Below are positions 24,614 through 31,234 of a stretch of 31,234 bases of DNA, piece after piece. The notes under the pieces were generated by a model, which saw nothing but the letters and a program-made list of their open reading frames with translations, was not told the DNA's origin and searched no databases. The DNA lies in the IMG/VR virus record IMGVR_UViG_3300024343_000068, positions 1-31,234 of that record, one strand, 5' to 3'. Numbering within the stretch: the first letter of the stretch is position 1; each line of letters starts with the position of its first letter. A program made the position numbers and the translations under genes. This stretch comes from a virus.

Positions 24614-26433
24614 TAGTGAACCTCCAAGTAATCATTTCCACATTTAACATCACCCGCACACATGAGGGTAATACCGAACTTCTTAGGTGTTTCTGCAAAG
24701 CAATGACGGATAATAACTTCAGCTGCCTCTTTATCTTTAGGATTTATTTCCCAACTACACTCATCGTGATATGCAAGTAGCTGTAAGAACTCTATGTCAG
24801 CAGCTTCAAATGCTTCATTGATGTCTACGATGGTATGTTTAAAGATAATAGCCTCTGTACCCTGAATAAGATAACAGAAGGCCTTATAACTCTCTTCTAC
24901 GATAATCTTTCGACCATCAACACCCATTAAATATCCTCTCTGTGCAGCAACTTGTGATTTCTGAGTTAACTCACGTAGGGCAGGCCAACGGTTAAGAAAC
25001 TTATTCTTAGCTTTATTACCCGCTGCCTCAGGTATCTCTAGTATTCTGGCTAACTTACGTCCACCAGCACCAAAGGCCCATGCAAAGAAGAAAGGTTTAG
25101 CTTGGTTACGAGTACAACCTATAGCATCAGCATTTTTCTGGTGTATATCACCACTCATTATTTCATTGATAAACTCTTTATCCTTAGAGAAATGAGCCAT
25201 GATACGAGCTTGATAAGCTGCACCGTCTGCTGATATAATAGTCTTACCCTCAGGTACTTGGAATAGCTTACGGATTTGTGAACCATAAGCGGCTTTAGGT
25301 GAAGGTATATTAGCTATACCAATATGGGTTTGCCTACCTGTTGCAGCACCTATATCAATTACATCACCATGTAGTCGTCCATCCCAATACATTTTCTCCC
25401 AACCTTTAAGAACAGCCTGTCTTGCCCTTAGTGTAAAGAATCTATCTATCATAACACCAATTGGCCCTATTCGAGTTAGAGCAGTGGTGGTTAGTTTAGG
25501 TGAGGTCTTTACAAATGAGCCATCGACTCTTTTAAAGTTCCAATCATCCCATACAACACCATTACGTTCTAGGTAGTCTTTCAAGTGATCCTGATTACCT
25601 ATACGTGCAGGTGTTAGTACACTACGTTGGAATTGAGTACCAGCCTCCATTGGCGGGGGTACTTTGAGGGCATCTGAAGGATCTACATAGACTCCCAGAA
25701 ATTCCCCCAAGACCCTAGCAGATACTGAAGTGTATTCCCCGTTTTTCTTATATTTAGGTGTCTTGGGTTCTTTATCAATCATTATTGTGATTGAACCAAG
25801 TAGGGGTTCTACGGTCTCTTCAATAGTGGTTAGCTCTTCCTGAATTAAATCCATTAGAGCAATCTTACCTTCTTGATCGAACTGCCAACCATTAATACAT
25901 TGCATGGATGTGTAATGTGACATCCTATGTTCAATATCAATAGCCTGTTGGTACTTACCAGCAGTTCTCTCCAGTATGATAGCAGCCTCCCTTACTACTC
26001 TTTCATAGATAGCTTCGTTAACCGTTACATCTTGAATACAATACGCCATCATTTCGGGTGTATACTTAGACCAGTCTTCATACGCACCCTTGGGGAAACT
26101 AAGGTTCTCACCCCAAGACTTCATGCTATGTTTACCTATTCTATTGAACTGATTCAGCCTAGACATAATCAACGTGTCATAGACTTTCTCATGAGGTACA
26201 TCATAACCTAGTACCTTGGCAATGGCAGGCCCATCAAACCTTATGAAGTTGTGACCTATAATACGATCAGCAGCTTCCATGTAAGGTATAGCGGCAGCAT
26301 TATCAGGTAGACTATCGTCATAGTCCGAGAATGATAATGTACCACCGCCTACTTCTTTGATTGCTATACACCAAATCGAGGTTAATTCCGTTAATAACCC
26401 ATCGGTTTCAATGTCTACAATTATATTCTTCAT
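24613..26433 (-). CDS. Family A DNA polymerase with 3'-5' exonuclease domain
   Basis: Length 606 residues (T7 gp5 704). Exonuclease: VDIETDG (Asp7, Glu9), IIGHNFIRFD, and YCIQDVTVN. Polymerase: motif A SADGAAYQARIMAHF with Asp403; motif B T R442 NQA K446 PFF F450 AWA F454 G; motif C YHDE (Asp557, Glu558). The C-terminus NDYLEVH aligns with the T7 end (His last). It replicates the phage genome with the gp4-like helicase. The polymerase is about 100 residues shorter than T7, so a thioredoxin-binding loop of T7 size is probably absent. Unusual: the steric-gate Glu of motif A (T7 Glu480, E. coli Glu710) is Gln408 here, and T7 Tyr530 is Phe454. Phe450 at the E. coli 762 position is a standard variant. 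AGGAG precedes the ATG. Confidence 0.97.
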   Translation of the reverse strand: MKNIIVDIETDGLLTELTSIWCIAIKEVGGGTLSFSDYDDSLPDNAAAIPYMEAADRIIGHNFIRFDGPAIAKVLGYDVPHEKVYDTLIMSRLNQFNRIGKHSMKSWGENLSFPKGAYEDWSKYTPEMMAYCIQDVTVNEAIYERVVREAAIILERTAGKYQQAIDIEHRMSHYTSMQCINGWQFDQEGKIALMDLIQEELTTIEETVEPLLGSITIMIDKEPKTPKYKKNGEYTSVSARVLGEFLGVYVDPSDALKVPPPMEAGTQFQRSVLTPARIGNQDHLKDYLERNGVVWDDWNFKRVDGSFVKTSPKLTTTALTRIGPIGVMIDRFFTLRARQAVLKGWEKMYWDGRLHGDVIDIGAATGRQTHIGIANIPSPKAAYGSQIRKLFQVPEGKTIISADGAAYQARIMAHFSKDKEFINEIMSGDIHQKNADAIGCTRNQAKPFFFAWAFGAGGRKLARILEIPEAAGNKAKNKFLNRWPALRELTQKSQVAAQRGYLMGVDGRKIIVEESYKAFCYLIQGTEAIIFKHTIVDINEAFEAADIEFLQLLAYHDECSWEINPKDKEAAEVIIRHCFAETPKKFGITLMCAGDVKCGNDYLEVH

Positions 26434-26441
26434 ATTAACTC

Positions 26442-26618
26442 CTATATATCTTGACCTTCTTCAGAGCCATTTAAACTAGGCTCCTCCGGGGTGATGTACC
26501 CGTCTTCGATAAGTACTTGCTCTAGCATATCTACGACATCCTTAGCAGCATAATGTCCTCGGGTGTATAGCTTTACTAGATCAATTACCTTAGTTGATAG
26601 TAATTCTACATCACCCAT
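26442..26618 (-). CDS. 58-residue acidic protein upstream of DNA polymerase
   Basis: A frame between the zinc-finger protein and the polymerase: ATG at 26618 with GGAG eight bases upstream, stop TAG at 26442 lying within the polymerase ribosome site. The protein begins MGDVELLSTKVIDLVKLY, is helical and becomes strongly acidic (EDGYITPEEPSLNGSEEGQDI). It overlaps the 3' end of the preceding gene by 13 bases in another frame. It is not recognised. Tight packing and a good ribosome site support translation. Confidence 0.65.
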   Translation of the reverse strand: MGDVELLSTKVIDLVKLYTRGHYAAKDVVDMLEQVLIEDGYITPEEPSLNGSEEGQDI

Positions 26619-26815
26619 TTAGACAACTCCTGCAAGATAACAATGGCGACTACACCCGCTGCAACTCCAGTGATACGATCAATCTTAGTTTTTTTAGTAA
26701 GATAAACAGGGCATCGATTGCCATGGTCTCTGCGATAGTTAGCACGGTTTTTACCTACTTTACCGCAATGCTCACATTCCCAAGGTTGTTGTGTTCCTTT
26801 AGTTTTACTTGACAT
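26606..26815 (-). CDS. 69-residue zinc-finger / membrane mini-protein
   Basis: AGAGGA precedes the ATG. Residues 12-35 form a C2HC zinc site, Cys14-x2-Cys17-x13-His31-x3-Cys35, with a WECEHCGK start and RRDHGNRC end, similar to small phage zinc fingers. A basic linker (LTKKTKIDR) leads into a hydrophobic segment, ITGVAAGVVAIVIL (about 48-61). The layout of a cytoplasmic zinc head, basic linker and C-terminal membrane anchor suggests tethering of a nucleic acid or protein to the membrane, but no function is known to me. Confidence 0.7.
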   Translation of the reverse strand: MSSKTKGTQQPWECEHCGKVGKNRANYRRDHGNRCPVYLTKKTKIDRITGVAAGVVAIVILQELSKWVM

Positions 26816-26831
26816 AATTAATTCCTCTCAT

Positions 26832-26858
26832 TAAAATTAGGGGCCATCTCTGACCCCC
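26832..26858 (-). terminator. Weak hairpin after the ssDNA-binding protein gene
   Basis: Read leftward: a GGGG...CCCC stem (26854-26857 with 26840-26843) with a mismatch near the loop, then TAATTTT. It lies in the only spacing between the ssDNA-binding protein and the next gene. Stem and T-run are short, so at most partial termination, which could lower expression of genes downstream of this highly needed protein. Confidence 0.3.
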
Positions 26859-26863
26859 ATAGG

Positions 26864-27352
26864 TTAAAACTCTTCAGCTTCTACTGCATCACCTTCAACA
26901 CCGAAGTCATCACCACCAGACTTTGGCTCATACTTCACTAGATCAGTGATTTGAATGGCCAATAGCTGTACACCAGTCCCTTGCTTACCGTTAAAGTCAT
27001 ACTCGTAAGAGAACACTTTAACATGCCCTTTAGAGCCATGACCGATAGTACGGGGATCGATAGCTGTCTTAGACTTAGCAGCATCTAGTACTTCAGGAGC
27101 TTTGTTAACATCACCAGCCTTGTTGGTTGTTGGACGTTTAACATTACCGAAGAAGTAACCCTCCTTGTCATGTTTCTTAATACCTACACCTAGATCAGTC
27201 AACCGTTTAGCAGTATCTTGATCATTAGTACGTAACTGCACATCCCAAATATCAGACCCGAATGGGGCATGGGCAGTTGCTAGATGTGGATAGTGAAACT
27301 CTACATCACGTACTACTGCTACTTGGGTGGCTTTCTTTGCTTTTGCGTTCAT
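26864..27352 (-). CDS. Single-stranded DNA-binding protein (T7 gp2.5-like)
   Basis: Length 162 residues. The OB-fold-type body has alternating strands (VEFHYPHLATAHAPFGSDIWDVQL, GYFFGNVKR, GHVKVFSYEYD, TGVQLLAIQITDLVKYEP). The end (GGDDFGVEGDAVEAEEF) is an acidic tail finishing in Phe, as in T7 gp2.5, where the tail contacts polymerase and helicase. It protects template strands and coordinates replication with the polymerase and primase-helicase of the same operon. AAGGA is upstream. It is framed by hairpins and a longer leader than neighbours, consistent with separate control of its level. Confidence 0.85.
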   Translation of the reverse strand: MNAKAKKATQVAVVRDVEFHYPHLATAHAPFGSDIWDVQLRTNDQDTAKRLTDLGVGIKKHDKEGYFFGNVKRPTTNKAGDVNKAPEVLDAAKSKTAIDPRTIGHGSKGHVKVFSYEYDFNGKQGTGVQLLAIQITDLVKYEPKSGGDDFGVEGDAVEAEEF

Positions 27353-27398
27353 AATGATATTCCTTATTGATTAATTTTACTACGATCTATTCTTTTAG

Positions 27399-27410
27399 AG
27401 AGAATTCTCT
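27399..27410. other. Perfect 12-bp palindrome in the leader of the ssDNA-binding protein gene
   Basis: AGAGAATTCTCT reads the same on both strands and lies in the 66-bp gap between DUF3310 and the ssDNA-binding protein gene, one of the longest gaps in the right block. It has no loop, so as RNA it would not fold well; as DNA it resembles a dimeric operator. Function is unknown and chance is possible. Confidence 0.3.
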
Positions 27411-27418
27411 AGGTAGAA

Positions 27419-27718
27419 TCACCTTTTACCATTGTTCTCAAGATCCTTCTTAAGACGTTCTAGATACCACAATGACTTACCTAAGTCCTGTAATACCTCA
27501 TCCTTTTTACCTAACCTAAGCAGATACTTATAAGCATTAGCCAAAGCAGCTGCTTGAGATCCATTCCATCCTTTCAATACATGGTCCATGATATCGAAGT
27601 ACTCAAAGCCCGGCACTATCTCTTTATAGTGACTCGGATTAATAGCAGTTTCTCTAAGACTCGCTGCATGATCGTCAGGGAATGTAGGATCAAACTTGTC
27701 TATATAATCATCTTTCAT
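27419..27718 (-). CDS. DUF3310 family protein (T7 gp1.7-like domain)
   Basis: Length 99 residues. It shows the DUF3310 pattern: INPSHYKEIVPGFEYFDIMDHVLKG, then a small-residue helix leading to ANAYKYLLRLGKKDEVLQDLGKSLWYLERL. Such proteins occur widely in phage replication regions and the domain forms part of T7 gp1.7, reported as a nucleotide kinase. Whether this short form has activity cannot be told. GGAG precedes the ATG. It sits just upstream of the ssDNA-binding protein, in keeping with a nucleotide or replication role. Confidence 0.85.
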   Translation of the reverse strand: MKDDYIDKFDPTFPDDHAASLRETAINPSHYKEIVPGFEYFDIMDHVLKGWNGSQAAALANAYKYLLRLGKKDEVLQDLGKSLWYLERLKKDLENNGKR

Positions 27719-27731
27719 AATAATTTACTCC

Positions 27732-27754
27732 AATTAAACCCTTCTCTTTAAGGG
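27732..27754 (-). terminator. Weak terminator-like hairpin upstream of DUF3310
   Basis: Read leftward: CCCTT, loop AAAGAG, AAGGG, then TTTAATT. The 5-bp stem and short T-run make it a weak attenuator at best. It lies between the 286-residue gene and DUF3310. Confidence 0.3.
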
Positions 27755-27762
27755 GGCTATGG

Positions 27763-28623
27763 TTACACGCTCATTTTCCTTAGCATGATAGTTTTCATCC
27801 GACGTTTCAAGGTCGAAGCAGCCCAGTTGACGGTCGTACCTGTACATGACTTCCAACCATCAGTGGTCATAGTACGGACAACATACCGATTTTCGTAAAT
27901 TAAGAAAGCAGGGTGCTTAAAGTCATAGTGACGAACTAGGGTTCCTTGCCCCGGTATATTCTCTTCTTCCCACTTCGCAGCTACTTCCACCTGATTCGTC
28001 CTAGCGATAGGCCTGCGTACAGTAACTACCTTGGTTGCATAAGCCTCATAACCTTCTGGCGTGTCGGGTAGCTGCTCTGCATCAAGCACCATAGCTTCTC
28101 TTCCTGCGATATCCTGAATACTAAGGTTCTTACGAGCTACCTTACGCATCCATGAGGGTGATATCTTTATGCTATAGTGATCATAACGCATAAGATTACC
28201 TGAAGAGCTTACCTCTAAATCATGTAAGCCTCCACTCAGATGTACCTTAGGGTTATCATGCTGCGTCAAGATACCAGCAACTTTGGTGGCTGACTCCTTT
28301 AACTTACTCAAACCTCCAGCCTTCTCAGTACCATCAGGCATTAATCTTACAATTCTCCTAGCATCCTTTAAATCAGCCAATCTAGACATGATCAGAGCAT
28401 AAGCACGTCTTAGCAAGGACTCAGGGATAGGTATGGGATCACTTGATTTAATTTCTCCATTGTAACTATTCCAGCGATACTCACTAGGGTCTACCTGTGC
28501 TATATCGAATGGTTTTATTTGATAGAGGCGCATTGTGGCATCAATATCTTCACGATATCCGACCATCCTAACAATGGCATCATCTATATCTTTCTTATCA
28601 AGTCTACTCTTTTCGCTTCTCAT
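27763..28623 (-). CDS. Hypothetical 286-residue protein downstream of the VWA gene
   Basis: AGAGGA, inside the end of the VWA gene, lies seven bases before the ATG one base after its stop, so it is co-translated with VWA. The first half is helical and charged (RSEKSRLDKKDIDDAIVRMVGY; RAYALIMSRLADLKDARRIVRL). The second half contains a mixed alpha/beta domain with AAKWEEENIPGQGTLVRHYDFKHPAFLIYENRYVVRT and a very basic C-terminus (TLKRRMKTIMLRKMSV). I recognise no family. Being third in a MoxR-VWA cluster, it could be a partner or substrate of that pair; this is inference only. Confidence 0.75.
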   Translation of the reverse strand: MRSEKSRLDKKDIDDAIVRMVGYREDIDATMRLYQIKPFDIAQVDPSEYRWNSYNGEIKSSDPIPIPESLLRRAYALIMSRLADLKDARRIVRLMPDGTEKAGGLSKLKESATKVAGILTQHDNPKVHLSGGLHDLEVSSSGNLMRYDHYSIKISPSWMRKVARKNLSIQDIAGREAMVLDAEQLPDTPEGYEAYATKVVTVRRPIARTNQVEVAAKWEEENIPGQGTLVRHYDFKHPAFLIYENRYVVRTMTTDGWKSCTGTTVNWAASTLKRRMKTIMLRKMSV

Positions 28624-28624
28624 G

Positions 28625-29767
28625 TTAAATTCCTCTTAAGTCAAGTACTTTACCGAAGGGTGCCTGTTGAGCACCCGTTGAGCACCATAGAACGGGGTAG
28701 TATGGTGCCTGATCTGGGAAATTATAAGAACTTACCTCCATATCAGAGAAGTAAATCATCTGATCTATCTCTAGATCTTCCTTCTCTACATACTCGAATA
28801 CAGGCTTGAAGCAAGTACCACCCCTACCAGTGACATGCAACTCAGTGATATTATCACCGGGTACGAATGTCTTAGCACTACTAACACCTGAGTCATTATA
28901 CAGGATAGTAATAGTCTCAAAGGCAGTGGACTCACTAATACTGTTTAGCTCAGATAAGAAGGCCTCTAACTCTCTACTTGATACTGAACCAGATGTATCA
29001 AGACCTACAACTATATTGCCCATACCATGATATTGTGGTGAAGGCATGTATATGTCATAAGCACTTAACATTTTACGGTTAGGTCTAGCCCATGTTTGAT
29101 CATCAGGGTTATTACCGCGCAAGGTATTTTCCAAGACCTCCTTCCAATCTACCTTGGGCGCTCGTATCTTATCTACAAGCTCCTGTAGTTGACCGGGGAT
29201 TGTACCTTGCTTCTTAGCAGCCTCTTCAGCAGCTTGAGTAGCCATTTGTTCAATGTCTGCTTTTAAGTCTGCCTTCTCAGCATCTGATAGATCACCGTTC
29301 TCATCGATGTGGTCAAATAGATCACCAATAGTAGGATCAGCAGCCATATCCCGGTACTTCTCCTCTTGCTCAATGATAGCATAGACCTGTTGCCAAGTCA
29401 TATTCTTGAACCGTTTCTCTGGTACTATCCCTTCTTTAGGTAGTTGGTAGTTGCACTCATTCTGTACTACCTCGTTGATAACAAAGTCCATAGCTATATT
29501 AGCTAATGTTTTGTTCCTATCACCAAGAGGTGTGCAATGCATAAACAATACATGCAGTATCTCATGGCATACGAGGCCTACTGTCTCCGCTTCGGAGCAA
29601 CTATCTATGAAGTCAGGTGACCAGAGTATAGACTTACCATCTGTACAAGCGGTAGGTATACGTGGTTCAGGCCTTACATCCAATCTAAGGGCACATGACC
29701 CGAAGAAAGGATCTTCACACGCTAGCTTCGTAAGCGCTCGGCTTACCTTTAGTTTTGCTTCCATCAT
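28625..29767 (-). CDS. Metallopeptidase-like / VWA domain protein (DUF2201 type), MoxR partner
   Basis: I chose the ATG at 29767 (380 residues, MMEAKLKV; the second Met at 29764 is equally possible), because AAGGAGA lies directly upstream; the longer frame to 29830 has none. Residues 61-77 hold LVCHEILHVLFMH, a zinc-peptidase-like HExxH (His68, Glu69, His72) with a further His77. A helical charged linker follows. The C-terminal VWA-like domain starts at about 250 with IVVGLDTSGSVSS, a complete MIDAS (Asp257, Ser259, Ser261), which binds metal for protein contacts. This layout matches DUF2201-type proteins, which pair with MoxR AAA+ ATPases in chaperone-like systems that remodel or metallate targets. 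The ATPase is encoded four genes upstream. An N4 phage MoxR/VWA pair (gp24/gp25, from memory) is comparable. Confidence 0.88.
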   Translation of the reverse strand: MMEAKLKVSRALTKLACEDPFFGSCALRLDVRPEPRIPTACTDGKSILWSPDFIDSCSEAETVGLVCHEILHVLFMHCTPLGDRNKTLANIAMDFVINEVVQNECNYQLPKEGIVPEKRFKNMTWQQVYAIIEQEEKYRDMAADPTIGDLFDHIDENGDLSDAEKADLKADIEQMATQAAEEAAKKQGTIPGQLQELVDKIRAPKVDWKEVLENTLRGNNPDDQTWARPNRKMLSAYDIYMPSPQYHGMGNIVVGLDTSGSVSSRELEAFLSELNSISESTAFETITILYNDSGVSSAKTFVPGDNITELHVTGRGGTCFKPVFEYVEKEDLEIDQMIYFSDMEVSSYNFPDQAPYYPVLWCSTGAQQAPFGKVLDLRGI

Positions 29768-30173
29768 CGTTCTCCTTAAGTAATAACCATCCATCATTAC
29801 TACACCATGTATAAGGCGTACCCCATACATCTAACAATGTACCTGTTACAGTGAAGGCTACTTGCTCTGCATATAATAACAGAGCAACAGCATCACCGGG
29901 TGTAGTAAATTGAATACGTAACTCATCTTCATCACCACTCATAATAGCGTTGTGATCATTACGTGCATTCCATTTGGTAATGTAGTGGTGTTCGAAGTTA
30001 GTACCTGTAGGGCAGGGTCTAATTATAGACATCCACCAGAAACTAGATCGACCATCCTCATATTGCTTAGTTAAACGCATCTTAGACTGAACAGCTTTGA
30101 TCAGCATACGTTTTACCTTGCTCTTAGCTACAGTACCTCTAGGGGTTAAAGTTATGCTAATTCTTGCTTCCAT
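29715..30173 (-). CDS. Hypothetical 152-residue protein upstream of the VWA gene
   Basis: Start taken at the ATG at 30173 (MEARISITLT), six bases after AGGAG; the in-frame ATG at 30179 touches that site and is unlikely. The first 60 residues are basic (RGTVAKSKVKRMLIKAVQSK). The middle has aromatic beta-like strands (FWWMSIIRPC; ELRIQFTTPGDAVALLLYAEQ). It ends with a Trp/Gly-rich section and a charged tail. It overlaps the VWA start by about 50 bases. Not recognised. Confidence 0.7.
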   Translation of the reverse strand: MEARISITLTPRGTVAKSKVKRMLIKAVQSKMRLTKQYEDGRSSFWWMSIIRPCPTGTNFEHHYITKWNARNDHNAIMSGDEDELRIQFTTPGDAVALLLYAEQVAFTVTGTLLDVWGTPYTWCSNDGWLLLKENDDGSKTKGKPSAYEASV

Positions 30174-30381
30174 AAGCATCTCCTAGGATAGCCAGTCTAA
30201 TACCTCTCCAAGGCACTCCCATTTTATAGAGTACATCACGCTTATCTCTAACAGTCTGCTTCATATCCTCAGGCAATCTAGCTATATGATCTTGCACTTG
30301 CTTACGTATTGCCATACTTGACATAAAGTCTGCATAGTGATCTTCTTCATTGTCGGTTAACAGATCTTTCATATAGGACAT
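30157..30381 (-). CDS. Hypothetical 74-residue protein
   Basis: AAAGGAGG is nine bases before the ATG. The protein is helical and charged (DNEEDHYADFMSSMAIRKQVQDHIARLPEDMKQTVRDKRDVLYKMG) with a short C-terminal GIRLAILGDAYG. No motif or membrane segment. It overlaps the next gene by 17 bases. Not recognised. Confidence 0.7.
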   Translation of the reverse strand: MSYMKDLLTDNEEDHYADFMSSMAIRKQVQDHIARLPEDMKQTVRDKRDVLYKMGVPWRGIRLAILGDAYGSKN

Positions 30382-30385
30382 TTTA

Positions 30386-30637
30386 TTAATCCTCCTTTAG
30401 TTTAAGTTGATCTATGATATCAGTAATATTTACACCTAATCTGTGTAGAATTAATATCTCTTCAAACTTATTTATGAATTTATCAGGGGATAATTTATTA
30501 CTTGAGTTGGCGTTATGCTTACTGTAATAGCCCCTTCTCTCATTCCATAGATTGTGCAGTTTAATGGTATTGCGGATAGAACTTTCTGAAGGCATCGAAT
30601 GTTTCGACACCTCCATTAGGTTTTCTAGAGTATCCAT
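30386..30637 (-). CDS. Hypothetical 83-residue protein, possible HTH-like C-terminus
   Basis: The ATG at 30637 has only a weak AGGG upstream, inside a palindrome; a later Met (residue 15, SMPSESS) has GGAGG but too far away, so the exact start is uncertain. The last 25 residues (ILILHRLGVNITDIIDQLKL) could form a helix-turn-helix: helix, Gly turn, then a second helix. The middle is Asn/Lys/Ser-rich. If it binds DNA it could regulate this operon; no support beyond the pattern. Confidence 0.6.
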   Translation of the reverse strand: MDTLENLMEVSKHSMPSESSIRNTIKLHNLWNERRGYYSKHNANSSNKLSPDKFINKFEEILILHRLGVNITDIIDQLKLKED

Positions 30638-30641
30638 AGGG

Positions 30642-30658
30642 TTTCCCTATAGTAGTAG
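30642..30658 (-). promoter_or_regulatory. Candidate phage RNA polymerase promoter at the MoxR stop
   Basis: Read leftward: CTACTACTATAGGGAAA. The ACTATAGGGA core equals T7 promoter positions -6 to +4. It overlaps the MoxR stop codon (the TAG in CTATAG) and lies upstream of the small-gene series. The site at 3506-3522 shares 15 of 17 bases. It also forms part of the perfect inverted repeat ATAGGG-AAA-CCCTAT (30636-30650), a 6-bp stem with a 3-nt loop. Confidence 0.4.
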
Positions 30659-31234
30659 GTCTTTACCTGTAGTTAACAGCCATTCACTAATAGCTTTAGC
30701 GCGTACCAACTCAGGCTTACGCTTGATAGCAGTACGGACAGCCATAGCGGAGAATTCTTTCTTCTCTATACGGTCTATTAAGGTGGTGAAGTTCTTAGCT
30801 GAACCTTCAGTAACGTAGGCAGCTACAGCAGAGCAGAAAGCATACAGGATCTGAGGCTTCTCGGGGATAGTAGCATTCAGTGGATCAGCTAAAGACTTGA
30901 TAGGGTCTGGCAACTCTCTCATAATCTTAATGAATCCAAGGAAGTCAGCACTGGCAGCATTGCCAACTTGACCTGCTAATGTAGGTAGCTCTAAGTCTGC
31001 TGGTAGACCTAGACCTACAATTGTATTAGCTCTTTCCCAAGAACGTGGTGAGGGAGATACATTCACATTGGCATCAAACATAGATAGGTATTCAGGTCTA
31101 TGTAATAGAAATCCTGTAACCTCGGGAGTGAATCCCTTCTTGAAAGCATAATCTAAGAATGCCTCCGTATCTGGTTCAATATCAAAGTGGGTTAATCTAT
31201 CCTTCAGGTGACTAGGCATTGCATTAGTACCCGC
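30647..31234 (-). CDS. MoxR-type AAA+ ATPase, C-terminal part (cut by the window edge)
   Basis: The frame is open through the window edge; 195 residues are visible. They begin AGTNAMPSHLKDRLTHFDIEPD, which matches the end of a MoxR AAA+ core (sensor region, P-x-x-L-x-x-R-F-x-H-I, arginine-finger-like Arg). A helical lid follows: FLLHRPEYLSMFDANVNVSPSPRSWERANTIVGLG, including the SPRSWE segment common in MoxR-family sensor-2 areas. Walker motifs should lie outside the window. MoxR ATPases act as hexamers with VWA partners, such as the one encoded downstream (28625-29767). The last codons coincide with a promoter-like element. Confidence 0.88.
   Translation of the reverse strand, partial: AGTNAMPSHLKDRLTHFDIEPDTEAFLDYAFKKGFTPEVTGFLLHRPEYLSMFDANVNVSPSPRSWERANTIVGLGLPADLELPTLAGQVGNAASADFLGFIKIMRELPDPIKSLADPLNATIPEKPQILYAFCSAVAAYVTEGSAKNFTTLIDRIEKKEFSAMAVRTAIKRKPELVRAKAISEWLLTTGKDLLL

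Noticed and set aside
28625-29830. Longer 401-residue start for the VWA protein
   Set aside because: There is no ribosome site at the upstream start, and the extra residues lie inside the 152-aa gene; AAGGAGA marks the ATG at 29767.
1-31234. CRISPR arrays, tRNAs, insertion sequences, integrase or attachment sites
   Set aside because: No regularly spaced repeats, cloverleaf-like segments, transposase motifs or tyrosine/serine recombinase genes were seen; no gene-free stretch exceeds 300 bases.

Overview
The window is about 31 kb of a lytic-type tailed bacteriophage genome. Genes are tightly packed on two opposing blocks, coupled starts (TAATG, TGATG) and strong Shine-Dalgarno sites are frequent, and I see no host housekeeping genes, tRNAs, integrase or repressor. 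Terminase, portal, capsid and lysis genes must lie outside the window. The gene set (T7-type RNA polymerase, T7-type primase-helicase, family A DNA polymerase, large ejection-type virion proteins) points to a short-tailed (podovirus-like) phage of a bacterial, probably Gram-negative, host. I do not assign a species or host.

Left block, + strand, about 1-18507: the late, virion module. It begins with a 5'-truncated, repeat-rich tail fibre or tail-tip protein. A compact cassette follows: a 2-oxoglutarate/Fe(II) oxygenase, a glycine-rich adhesin-like protein and a tail-fibre assembly chaperone. Next come six proteins that look like internal or ejection proteins, including one of 1337 residues. 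The block ends with a 1279-residue protein. I read this last one as a single-subunit RNA polymerase of the T7/N4 family carried in the structural module, i.e. a candidate virion RNA polymerase. DxxGR, motif A, motif B and motif C occur in the right order, with A-to-B and B-to-C distances close to T7.

The blocks converge at 18507-18574 on a strong bidirectional hairpin terminator.

Right block, - strand, about 31234-18574, in order of transcription: a MoxR-type AAA+ ATPase (cut by the window edge), three small unknown proteins, a metallopeptidase-like/VWA (DUF2201-type) protein, an unknown 286-residue protein, DUF3310, an ssDNA-binding protein, a zinc-finger/membrane mini-protein, a 58-residue protein, family A DNA polymerase, a 25-residue membrane peptide, 5'-nuclease, RusA resolvase, primase-helicase, a small protein, a complete T7-like RNA polymerase, and two small unknowns.

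Inferred logic: the phage is a mosaic. Convergent layout, a MoxR/VWA pair and a virion-polymerase candidate recall N4-type phages (comparison from memory), while the single-chain RNA polymerase and replication genes recall T7. A plausible cascade is that the packaged polymerase enters with the DNA and reads early/replication genes, and the T7-like polymerase, encoded near the distal end of that operon, then reads the late virion block. This cascade is a hypothesis; the polymerase motifs are visible in the sequence.
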